A stretch of 64,000 nt of DNA, from the NCBI RefSeq assembly GCF_027580225.2, contig NC_073348.2, positions 26,740,501-26,804,500 of the forward strand. The letters run 5' to 3'. Shown here one piece after another: positions 10,401-20,494 of this stretch (its first letter is position 1; each line of letters starts with the position of its first letter). A program made the position numbers and the translations under genes. The stretch comes from Misgurnus anguillicaudatus. Its lineage: Eukaryota; Chordata; Actinopteri; Cypriniformes; Cobitidae. The notes below the pieces were generated by a model. It made no database searches. It was not told where the DNA came from and worked only from the letters and a program-made list of their open reading frames with translations.

Positions 10401-13400
10401 AGGGGAAACACCTCTGGTACACGGTGGACTTCAGTGCATCTCGTAAGGAGACCACCACACCACCATCCACAAGTGCAGGCGGCACACATCAGGTGAGATT
10501 CTGTCTGTTTGTCTCATTTTCAGAGAGTTTTTATAGAGAGGAATTAACGTAATCACTAAAGTAAAACATCACATTTCAATACCAGCCAGAGTGTTAAACA
10601 GTAACTAACACATAACCTAACTGATGATGATGATGATTTCTAGGAGAACATCAAGGACCACGAGACTAAAGATCTCAAGGCGAGGGCGGAGATTTTAGTC
10701 TTTGATGTGGTCCGTTTCTTCGGATGTGGTTATGTTTCTGCAGAATTCCGGTAAGGACTCACAGATCTTCAGTTGTTTTGTTGCAGTAACATTTTTGTGT
10801 TTTGACATCCAGCGATTAAGTCACGCTGATCAGATGCCTAATTAATTGTTAGAGAGCCGAGATAGTTTACAATGATAATTTTTCTCCCATGCAGATTTAA
10901 GGTAGGGCGAACATTGGTGGACTTTGCCCTGACCTCTGAGGAGGCATGTAGTCTCGTGAGGAAGACTTTGGACCGGGAGATGCTCCGCCTGCGTAGAGAA
11001 GAGAGTTCGCCCCAGAAATTGATTCACCTTTACAGGTTCATAAAGAGGTATGAAGATCTTTCTCCTGCCACATCTGTCAAGAATGTTTTTCAGTTGGCAA
11101 ACAATGATGATAACAAAAGCGAATCAGTACATTAGAAGTCATACATTTCAGATTGATGCTGCGCTTAAAGAGAATCTTATTAATGTATTCAGTTTGGACA
11201 AATATATTCTCCCATTTCTTATAGGTTTAGTTACAATATGTTAGTTTTGTCTGTATGCAAAAATAAACAGCAATTTCTTAAGCACTACAATCATTGCAGA
11301 AACGGTACTCACAGTTTTTCCTATGCGTTCCTAGGTATCCCATGATTTTTGTAGGCATGAAGTGCCAACTTTCTTCATGGGTCCTCGAGGATCTTTATGA
11401 TTCAGACCTCTCTTCGGAGGATGAATCTGATGAGGTTGTACCTGCTGCTGCCCCTGCTCCTGCTGACCCTCCAGCAGTGATCCTTCCCTCACCACCTCCT
11501 GCACCTGCTCCTGCTGACCCTCCAGCAGTGCTCCTTCCCTCGCCACCTCCTGCACCTGTTCCTGCTGACCCTCCAGCAGTGCTCCTTCCCTCGCCACCTC
11601 CTGCACCTGCTCCTGCTGACCCTCCAGCAGTGATCCTTCCCTCGCCACCTCCTGCACCTGCTCCTGCTGACCCTCCAGCAGTGGTTCTACCCTCCCCTAT
11701 TGTGTCTCAGTACGTTTAACAAATTGTGTCAAATTTGATCTGTTACTATTATAATATTACAATTAGCTGCTGGTAAATGTTTGCAGAAACAGTTCTTAAC
11801 AATATTTAAATGTGTTTTTAGACCTTCACCTCCAGATGGATCGACTGCTCCAGTTGAGACACCTCAGCCCCAGACGCCTCCATCCTCTCAGGTAGATTGT
11901 GAACATAATTGGTGTTAATAATAATGAAAAAGTAGTTTCATGTAAATGTTTTAAACCTTTTATTGTTTTACTTACAGCAAACTAGTGCAGACAAGGTGGA
12001 GGATAAGAAGGTGGAGACTAGTTTACCATCTCCGTAAGTTTATCAAAGTCTCTCTAAGTTCATCTGTAACCAATCTAGTATTATGTTTATGTTTTTAAGT
12101 TTTTAACAGTAAACTTAATATTTTATTGTTTAAATATTTGCAGAAACAGTTCTTAACAATATATATAAATGTGTTTTTAGACCTTCACCTCCTGATGGGT
12201 CAACCGCTCCGGTTGCACCTCCTCGGCCCCAAACGCCTCCATCCTCTCAGGTAGATTGTGAACATTATTAGTGCCAATTTTATTGAAAAAGTAGTTTCAT
12301 GTAAATGTTTTAAATCTCTAATTGTTTTACTTACAGCAAACTAGTGCAGATGAGGTGGAGGATATGGAGGTGGAGACTAGTTTACCAGCTCCGTAAGTTA
12401 ATAAAAGTTTCTCTAAATTCATTTCTAACCAGTATAGTATTACCTTTAGCTTTATTTTTAAATCTTCTTCAGTAAACTTAATATTTTATTGCTCAAATGT
12501 TTGAAGAAACAATTCTTAACAATATATATAAATGTGTTTTTAGACCTTCACCTCCGGATCGGTCAACCGCTCCGGTTGCACCTCCTCAGCCCCAAACGCC
12601 TCCTCAGCCCCAAACGCCTCCATCCTCTCAGGTAGATTGTGAACATTATTAGTGTCAATATTAATGATAAAGAAGTTTCATGTAAATGTTTTAAATCTGA
12701 TTGTTTTACTTACAGCAAAATAAAGCTGATGAGGTGGAGGACATGGAGGTGGAGGCTAGTTTACCAGCTCCGTAAGTTTATAAAAGTTTCTCTAAATTCA
12801 TTTCTAACCAGTCTAGTATTACCTTTAGCTGTGTTTTTAAATCTTTAACAGTAAACTTAATATTTTATTGTTTGAATGTTTGCAGAAACAGTTCTTAACA
12901 ATATATATAAATGTGTTTTTAGACCTTCACCTCCTGATGGGTCAACTGTTCAGGTTGCGTCTCCGCAGACGCCTCCTCAGCCCCAAACGCCTCCTCAGCC
13001 ACAGCCGTCTTCGTCCTCTCAGGTAGATTGTGAACATTATTAGTGCCAATATCAATGAAAAAGTAGTTTCCTGTAAATGTTTTAAATCTAATTGTTTTAC
13101 TTACAGCAAACTAGTGCAGACAAGGTGGAGGACATGGAGGTGGAGACTAGTTTACCATCTCTGTAAGTTTATAAAAGTTTCTCTAAATGTAACCAGTCTA
13201 GTATTACCTTTAGCTTTGTTTTTAGGTCTTCTTCAGTAAACTTAATATTTTATTGTTTGAATGTTTGCAGAAACCGTTCTTAACAATATATTTAAATGTG
13301 TTTTTAGACCTCCATCTCCAGATGGGTCAACCGCTCCGGTTGCATCTCCTCAGCCACATACGCCTCCTCAGCCCCAAACGCCTCCTCAGCCCCAAACGCC

Positions 13401-16400
13401 ACCATCCTCTCAGGTAGGTTGTGAACATTATTAGTTTTAATATTAATGAAAAAGTGAAAGAAAAAGTAGTTTCATGTAAATGTTTTAAATCTCTAATTGT
13501 TTTACTTACAGCAAACTAGTGCAGATGAGGTGGAGGATATGGAGGTGGAGACTAGTTTACCATCTCCGTAAGTTTATAAAAGTTTCTCTAAATTCATCTT
13601 TAACCAGTCTAGTATTACCTTTAGCTTTGTTTTTAAATCTTCTTCAGTAAACTTAATATTTTATTGCTCAAATATTTGAAGAAACAGTTCTTAACAATAT
13701 ATTTAAATGTGTTTTTAGACCTCCACCTCCAGATGGGTCAACCGCTCCGGTTGCACCTCCTCAGCCCCAAACGCCTCCTCAGCCCCAGCCGTCTTCGTCC
13801 TATCAGGTAGATTGTGAACTTTATTAGTGCCAATTTTAATGATAAAGTAGTTTCATGTAAATTAGTCTTTAGCAGAACTTCTGTTAATTTTAATTTGTTT
13901 TAATAAATGTGTTTTAAATCTAAAATTACAGCAAAGTAATGAGATGGAGCTGACATCAATAATGGCCAGACTCTGTCTCACGGAAATTGATATTAAACCT
14001 CAGTAAGTTTATCATAGTCTGTCTGTTTTAGACTTTACATTTTTTATTTGCACAAATGTTTACAGAAACAGTTCTTAAAGGAACACGCCCACATTTTGGG
14101 AATTTAGCTTATTCACCGTATCCCCCAGAGTTAGATAAGTCCATACATACCTCTCTCATCTCCGTGCGTGCTGTAACTCTGTCTGACGCAGCCCCCGCTA
14201 GCTTAGCTTAGCACAAAGACTGGAAATGCATGGCTCCAGCTAGTATACTGCTCCCAATAAGTGACAAAATAACGCGATCATTTTCCTATTTATGTGTTGT
14301 GATTTGTATAGTCAAACCGTGTACAAATAACAAGGTGATATGAGACACAGCGATCTTTTAACAGTATACATACTGAGAACTATATTCTCTGAAGACGAAG
14401 CACTGCCGCATGGGCGGAGTGATTTGCACAATTCTGACCGAACTCTCTGCTCCTCACCAGGGGCTTCTCGTGTGCTGCGAGCAGATCACTTCGCCCATGC
14501 GGCAGTGCTTCGTCTTCAGAGAATATAGTTCTCAGTATGTATACTGTTAAAAGATCGCTGTGTCTCATATCACCTTGTTATTTGTACACGGTTTGACTAT
14601 ACAAATCACAACACATAAATAGGAAAATGATCGCGTTATTTTGTCACTTATTGGGAGCAGTATACTAGCTGGAGCCATGCATTTCCAGTCTTTGTGCTAA
14701 GCTAAGCTAGCGGGGGCTGCGTCAGACAGAGTTACAGCACGCACGGAGATGAGAGAGGTATGTATGGACTTATCTAACTCTGGGGGATACGGTGAATAAG
14801 CTAAATTCCCAAAATGTGGGCGTGTTCCTTTAACAATATATTTAAATGTGTGTTAGACCTTCACCTCCGGATGGGTCAACCGCTCCGGTTGCGTCTCCGC
14901 AGACGCCTCCTCAGCCCCAAACGCCTCCTCAGCCCCAAACGCCTCCTCAGCCCCAGACGCCGCCTCAGCCCCAGCCGTCTTCATCCTCTCAGGTAGATTG
15001 TGAACATTATTAGTGTCTATTTTAATGTTAAATTGGTTCATGTAAATTAGTCTTCAGCAGAACTTGTGTTAATTTTAATTTGTTTTAATAAATGTGTTTT
15101 AAATCTAAAATTACAGCAAAGTAATGAGATGGAGCTGACATCAATAATGGCCAGACTCTGTCTCACAGAAACTGATATTAAAGCCGGGTAAGTTTATCAT
15201 AGTCTGTCTGTTTTAGACTTTACATTTTTTATTTGCACAAATGTTTACAGAAACAGTTCTTAACAATATATTTATATGTATTTATAGACATTCATCTCCT
15301 CACAGGCTGTTGGCGGAGGTCACGCCACCTCAGGCCATGTAAGTTTATCAAAATCTCTCTAAATTCATCTGTAACCAGTCTAGTATTACTTATATTAAAA
15401 TGATTAATGCTTATATATTACATACTTTATTTTTTACAGTAAAGTTAAATGTTATCAGAAACCGTTCTTACAGTATCTTTATTTGTATGTGTAGACTTTC
15501 ACCTCCTCACAGACAAGCGCCTCCTCCCGCCTCACCTCCACAGTGTCGCGCTTTTAAGTGTCCGCCTCCTCCGTCACAGGTAGATTTAAACCGAAGCCTT
15601 CAGCAGAACTCAATATTCATTTTAATTTGTTTTAATATACGTGTATTTAATCTTCAGGATGAGATGAAGCCGATGCCTCCGGCCCAGACACCATCGTCCG
15701 CTCAGGTAGATTTAACCAATGTCCTAAATGTTATTTGTGACAATTAAATTGAGAATTTCATTTCTTTTATTAAATCTTTGATTGTTTTATTTACAGCAAA
15801 ATAAAGCAGACACTGCCGTGGCCGACTGTTCTTCAGTTTCTCAGTAAGTCTTTATTTCAGCATTAACCTTTGTTATATTACATTTAGTTTTTAATTTGAG
15901 ATATTTTAGCGCTTGAATGTTTGAATTCTCACAGTACTTTTATATGTGTTTATAGACCTTCAACTAATAACAGTCGGCCAATCCGGCTAGTGTCTCCTCC
16001 CGCCTCACCTACAAAGCGTCGTGCTCCTAAGCGTCCGGCGTCTTCACAGGTAGATTAAAACGGAAGTCTTTAGCAGAACTCAATGATCATTTTAATTTGT
16101 TTTAATATACGTGTATTTAATCTTCAGGATGATCCGGATGAGATGGAGCCGACGCCAAAGAGGCCCAGGCTGTGCAATACCGATATTAAAGCTCAGTAAG
16201 TTTATCATAGTCTGTCTGTTTTAGACTTTACATTTTTTATTTGCACAAATGTTTACAGAAACAGTTCTTAACAATATATTTATATGTATTTATAGACATT
16301 CATCTCCTCACGGGCTGTTGACTGATGTCACGCCACCTCAGGCCCAGTAAGTTTATCAAAATCTCTTTAAATTCATCTCTAACCAGTCTAGTATTATGTT

Positions 16401-17238
16401 TAGCTGTGTTTTTACATTTTTTTACAGTAAAGTTAAATGTTATCAGAAACAGTTCTTACAGTATCTTTATTTGTATGTGTAGACTTTCACCTCCTCACAG
16501 ACGAGCATCTCCTCCCGCCTCACCTCCTCAGCGTCGTGCTGTCAAGCGTCCGGCGTCTTCACAGGTAGATTAAAACTAAAGGCTTTAGCAGAACTTAATG
16601 ATCATTTTAATTTGTTTTAATATACGTGTATTTAATCTTCAGGATGATCCGGATGAGATGGAGCCGACGCCGAAGAGGGAGAGGCTAAATGGGCTGTCGA
16701 CTGAGGTCACGCCGCCTCCGGCCCAGACGCCATCATCCACTCAGGTAGATTTAACCAAAGACTTAAATGTTATTAGTCACAATTTCATTGAGAATTTCAT
16801 TTCATTTATTAAATCTTTCATTGTTTTATTTACAGCAAAATAAAGCAGACACTGCCGTGGCCGACTGTTCTTCAGTTTCTCAGTAAGTCTTTATTTCAGC
16901 CTTAACCTTTGTTATATTACATTTAGTTTTTTATTTGAGATGTTTTAGTGCTTGAATGTTTGAATTCTCACAGTACTTTTATATGTTTATAGACCTTCAA
17001 CTAATAACAGTCGGCCAATCCGGCAAGTGTCTCCTCCCGCGTCTCTTCCTAAACGTCGTGCTGTTAAGCGTCCCGCTCCATCCACTTCACAGGTAGATTT
17101 ATACCAGAGCCCTGAACAAAACAAATTCAATTAAAAAAGTTATTTGATGTCTTAAATCTCTGTTGGTTTTATTTGCAGGAAGCATCTGAAGGCATGGTAT
17201 CAGACGCCAAGAGACCCAGACTTCATAAGTTACTTTAA
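7156..17238 (+). CDS. Unrecognised 41-exon gene built by tandem exon duplication (1,348 aa)
   Basis: I do not recognise this protein. Forty-one exons with GT-AG borders join from ATG 7156 to TAA 17236-17238. All intron phases agree and the total is 4,047 nt with no internal stop, which is strong support for a real gene. Layout in residues: unique N-terminus (1-91), three copies of a Ser/Glu/Pro-rich block (about 92-499), a unique more ordered segment rich in Leu/Arg/Phe (about 500-605), an acidic stretch plus a 17-residue Pro-rich repeat (to about 710), seven alternating Pro-rich and acidic exon pairs (to about 1070), and a duplicated basic/Pro-rich module ending KRPRLHKLL. No signal peptide or membrane span is visible. 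KRPRL-type basic clusters suggest a nuclear location (inference). Enzyme, DNA-binding or structural function is unknown. Exons are listed in the block entries. Confidence 0.8.
7754..8518 (+). CDS. Exon block copy 1 (exons 2-5)
   Basis: Exons 7754-7877, 7969-8084, 8175-8275 and 8425-8518. The peptides begin PEEKAMVKVEDTEEEASES, SSVVDDEPPLSIQPV, FPVWKDLGDTVDLHV and GDALSSVMSELTPADR. The block is acidic and Ser/Pro/Thr-rich with no recognised domain. The last exon ends in STAEEA with the same T|GTAAGT donor as exon 1, so the block can be added or removed without breaking the frame. Confidence 0.8.
8835..9636 (+). CDS. Exon block copy 2 (exons 6-9)
   Basis: Exons 8835-8958, 9071-9195, 9286-9386 and 9543-9636, offset about 1.08 kb from copy 1. 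Exons and introns are nearly identical to copy 1, pointing to a recent duplication or ongoing gene conversion. Exon 7 differs most, reading VVADWSEVEPLSMAPV where copy 1 has VVDDEPPLSIQPV. Confidence 0.8.
9968..10492 (+). CDS. Exon block copy 3, partial (exons 10-12)
   Basis: Exons 9968-10085, 10177-10301 and 10392-10492. Exon 10 is 6 nt shorter than its partners, and exon 12 is diverged (FPEGKHLWYTVDFSASRKE). The fourth exon position is taken by exon 13, which has the same upstream intron sequence but a different, unique coding region. This copy is therefore the junction with the unique core. Confidence 0.8.
10644..11709 (+). CDS. Unique core (exons 13-15)
   Basis: Exons 10644-10750, 10895-11047 and 11335-11709. 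The first two encode the only stretch that looks like a folded domain: about 100 residues with hydrophobic periodicity, including AEILVFDVVRFFGCGYVSAE, TLVDFALTSEEACSLVRKTL and LIHLYRFIKRYPMIFVGMK. I cannot assign it to a family. Exon 15 then runs through an acidic patch (DLSSEDESDE) into a Pro/Ala repeat. It joins exon 16 in phase 2. Confidence 0.75.
11453..11694 (+). repeat. 51-bp in-frame repeat in exon 15
   Basis: Four full copies and one partial copy of a 51-bp unit encoding PAPADPPAVLLPSPPPA with Ile/Leu/Val variants. The unit length is a multiple of three, so copy-number changes keep the frame. The minus strand is also open here by composition. Confidence 0.9.
11822..15187 (+). CDS. 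Seven two-exon units (exons 16-29)
   Basis: Each unit has a Pro-rich exon (PSPPDGSTAPV, then TPPQPQ-type repeats, ending SSQ) followed by an acidic exon (QTSADEVEDMEVETSLP). Pro-rich/acidic exon pairs: 11822-11891/11978-12033; 12181-12250/12337-12392; 12544-12631/12716-12771; 12923-13022/13107-13162; 13308-13413/13512-13567; 13719-13806/13932-14002; 14857-14992/15117-15187. Spacing is 359-411 bp, except the last, which is widened by a 751-bp MITE. Pro-rich exons vary in length by multiples of three (70, 88, 100, 106, 136 nt) through PQTPPQ copy number. The acidic exons of the last two units are replaced by QSNEMELTSIMARLCLTE. All Pro-rich exons enter in phase 2 and all pairs leave in phase 2, so any number of units is tolerated. 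Confidence 0.8.
14079..14829. mobile_element. 751-bp palindromic MITE with TTAA target duplication
   Basis: The termini are AGGAACACGCCCACATTTTG and its complement. The arms are about 345 bp each, essentially perfectly complementary about a centre at 14454, with a loop of about 60 bp. TTAA flanks both ends (14075-14078 and 14830-14833). The same intron position in the neighbouring repeat units reads CAGTTCTTAACAATATA, which is exactly the empty site. TTAA targeting suggests a piggyBac-type transposase supplied in trans. The two open frames inside it mirror each other and are not genes. Confidence 0.95.
15288..16195 (+). CDS. C-terminal six-exon module, copy 1 (exons 30-35)
   Basis: Exons 15288-15338, 15495-15579, 15658-15705, 15797-15843, 15956-16049 and 16128-16195. 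The peptides include HSSPHRLLAEVTPPQ, LSPPHRQAPPPASPP, QNKADTAVADCSSVSQ, SRPIRLVSPPASPTKRRAPK and DEMEPTPKRPRL. The module is basic and Pro/Ser-rich, with nuclear-localisation-like KRRAPKRP and PKRPRL clusters. Confidence 0.75.
16296..17238 (+). CDS. C-terminal six-exon module, copy 2 (exons 36-41, stop)
   Basis: Exons 16296-16346, 16483-16564, 16643-16744, 16836-16882, 16993-17092 and 17179-17238, offset about 1.0 kb from copy 1. Exon 39 encodes the same peptide as exon 33. Exon 38 looks like a fusion of exon-35-type (DEMEPTPKRERL) and exon-32-type (PPPAQTPSSTQ) sequence. The last exon ends SDAKRPRLHKLL and TAA. Confidence 0.75.
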
Positions 17239-17296
17239 AAAAAAAAAAGAAGAAGAAGAAGAGACCCAACCTGACCTCCTCAAACCCCGAGCAGAA

Positions 17297-17306
17297 AATA
17301 AATAAA
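17297..17306 (+). promoter_or_regulatory. Polyadenylation signals
   Basis: Two overlapping AATAAA hexamers (17297-17302 and 17301-17306) lie about 60 nt after the stop of the repeat-built gene. Confidence 0.7.
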
Positions 17307-17309
17307 AAT

Positions 17310-18902
17310 ATTTTGATATTAAACAGAGTAGAGTAGTACAGAAAACAAGAATTACAAAGATTGTTTGTGACGCATTCATTATGTTCATTTATTGTGTCAA
17401 ACTTAAATGTAATGCGATTATCAGCCGCATCAAATGAAAAGAGCAAAAATCATGATCAGGTTTTACCAACATTTCCATCATCCACTAGAAAGCACTTACA
17501 GCCAAACTTACTGTAAACCTAATAAGACAAAGAACCAAGTTAGGTTGAAATCACTGAGAGAGAAACTTCACTAAAGTTTCTCTGTTCTCCTTTAACTCCT
17601 TTAGTAACACTAAACAGACAGATCACAGATGAGTTCAAACAGTTAACTAACTTAAAATCAATACAAGGTCTTTACATCTTCTAACAATCTGATTACGAGG
17701 TTAAAAGATCAAAAAGGTTTTTAAACGTCTCTCTACAGCTTATGACGTATAATATATGAGAGATTTCTGACTGCAGCAATAACTTATAAAAAAACCACTT
17801 ATTTTTATTATCATAAGAAAACATTGAAGTTTATTGGTTATGACGTGGACGACTTATGAATACATAAATCATTTCTGAAGAGTTTGTTTTGAATAAACAC
17901 AGTAAATAATCTTTTATTTAATATCTAAAGGTGAAAACATCTGAAGAGAGATCTGTATACGAGCTGTTAACTGTTAATGTTTGTATATAGCACATGATTC
18001 ACATTGTTTTCTTTATCACACTGCATTCAGGGATCTTGATGGCCACATAAAGGAGGTGACCTATAAAGCAGCACAACATTTTATTCATCTGTTTCAGAGG
18101 TAAGTTATTTAATTACAAATGTTACTTTATAAAGTCACTGTTTTATTAAAGTCATTTAAAATGATAAACATCCAGTGATGCTCTGAATGAACTGAGATTT
18201 ATTGAACACACAGTGTTTCTGTTCATCTCGCGTTATTCTTGAGTATTTATAGATTAATATTTCATCCTGAAGAGTCTTTAGTTTGATCAGATTTATAAAA
18301 GAGAGATCAGCTTTAACTCTGGAGATGAACCGCGGGAGGAGTGAGTCAAGAACAAGCAACACACACAAAACATTATCTCACTATCTCTTGATAACTTATA
18401 ATTCACTACATGTTCATATCAATGATGAATTCATGAATTCAGCTTTAAACAAACACACACACACAACTTCGCTGTTACTCTGTTTCAGGGTTTATTTTAG
18501 TTAATGATATTTATCTTCAGAGGACGTCTGCGCATGCGTGCACTTATGATGAGCGTTCAGCAGCACATATTCAGTGCTATATTATAATGTTAAAGCACTT
18601 TTATTACATTTACAGATGCAAATATCAATTGCTGTCTATCTCTGTCTGTTTTCTTTTTGAAAATAAAATATTTTTTAATAAAATGGATTGTTGTTTGTGA
18701 TTGGACTGAATACTATACACATACATATGTTTATTATTAATATATCTCCAAATATCAGTGGATGCATGAATTAAACACAAGTTACAATTCAATCAGTTAC
18801 TGAATGTTACAATAAAGTACATTTACACATCAATTCAAAACAAACTCATCGCTCTCTTTTACTTATTAGATAATATGAGATCTCAATTTATAATAAATGT
18901 GT
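17310..18902. other. Intergenic, nothing recognised
   Basis: AT-rich sequence with scattered short open frames only. I see no repeat with clear ends and no plausible exon pair. Confidence 0.5.
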
Positions 18903-18910
18903 GTGTAAAT

Positions 18911-20178
18911 TAGGGCTGTCAAAATTAACGCGTAACGCAAATTCATTTTAACGCCACTAATTTTATTAACGGAGATTAACGCAACGCGCAATTTCTGTTT
19001 GACCCTTGGTCCAGCCCATAGTTGAATGAACAGAGACGCAGACAAATGTGACTCTCTCTAAATGAGTAAAAGGTTTTCATAGAAATATAAGAACATTAAG
19101 CAAATCGTCAACCAAATCCAATGCTCTAAATGCTCGTTGGACATCTGATATGATCTTTATTTATACGTCTGAGAGGTGTAACGTTACCGTCCTCCTAATG
19201 CTTAATCTAATACAAAGATGCGTCTCAATTCATTTTGGTTTCGCTTTTATGCATGACTTAGAAAATAGACTGCAGGACTTACTTGATGTTAAAAGAGTCA
19301 TTAAGAGAGATAAAGTTCGGTACCTGATTAATGTTAAAGAGTTATTAAGAGCGACAAGACTCAAAAGCGATCCTCTCACGCTGACTGACTGATATCTGAA
19401 GCGCGTGCACACAGACGCGCGAGTGCGCGACCCGGATATATAGACATCTACACAAAAATTACAGTTTTACAAATATCTGTTTTGATAAGAATTCACGCAG
19501 GTAGGCTCTATAATCTGTTATGTTTTAAGTAAATGTTTGGTTAACTGTTGGGTAAAACTATCTGATGTGTAACATTATATTAGATCACTTAGATTTTAAG
19601 CAGTCTGTCTCAATGTCAATCAAACAAAAGTTGAACATACATTGATGATGTTTTTGCTTTGTGTGTGCTAAATCTTTTAGTTTTACCAGTGATTTTAAGG
19701 TATTGATGTGGTAATATAATGTATGGATGTGGAAATGTTTGTGGTAATTTGACTCTTTCAACTTCAAACACGTGTAGTTCTGTCATATTTTGTTATATTT
19801 CAACAAATCATGCATGTCAAAATATGAACAACTATTTTTTTTTAAATTTGCTAATTCAGACTCAACTTGCCAGCACAGGTCACAAATGATGCAGCAGCAA
19901 ACAAAAATGGAGAAAGAAAAATCTTCTGAAAGGAAAATTCATATACAAAACAATGGCTGGTGATTCTGTTAAAATGTAAACAGGCTGTTGTTAACATACA
20001 TTTGCATAAAGCATCTATATATGTATATATGATTAGAATATTAAAAACCTGAGAAGTGTTAAATTAGGGTAAATTTAGAATGGATAAAAATGTGCGATTA
20101 ATTTGCGATTAATCGCAGTTAACTCATGAAATCATGCGATTAATCTAGATTAATTTTTTTAATCTATTGACAGCCCTA
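18911..20178. mobile_element. hAT element with 8-bp target duplication GTGTAAAT
   Basis: Ends TAGGGCTGTCAAAATTAACG and ATTGACAGCCCTA, with GTGTAAAT directly repeated outside both (18903-18910 and 20179-20186). TTAACGCG and GATTAATCGC words occur near the ends. The 1,268-bp body has only short degenerate open frames, so it is non-autonomous. A relative in reverse orientation lies at 59356-61959. Confidence 0.9.
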
Positions 20179-20494
20179 GTGTAAATACATTGTCAATATT
20201 GAGCCAGAAACTTTAACTTGTCCTATACATTTGATCTATAATTGGTCTTTTTCTTTAAAAATGGGCCTTTTGCAGCTACTTTCCTGAGCTATCATTTTTT
20301 TGAGCCAAATGATTAATGACATATTATGTTACTATGGGCACTAATGTAACATTTCCATTCTCCACTTCTGTCACAGCAGATTGATCAATGCAAATGAATT
20401 ATTATTAGTGTAGTGCACTGAAAAAGCATTACACAAAATTATTGAAAATCTGTAAGGACTGTAAAGTTTGCAGTTGCTTTAAAAAACCATTAAC

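Noticed and set aside
11331..11657. Minus-strand Gln/Glu-rich repeat frame
   Set aside because: Antisense to the 51-bp Pro/Ala repeat of exon 15; open by composition only.
14340..14568. Two opposite-strand 62-codon frames with the same N-terminus
   Set aside because: They are the two arms of one palindromic MITE read from either end.
11822..15187. Regular 360-410-bp periodicity, considered as a satellite array or CRISPR-like structure
   Set aside because: Each period holds two exons with conserved splice sites and phase, so it is an exon array; CRISPR does not apply to this vertebrate sequence.
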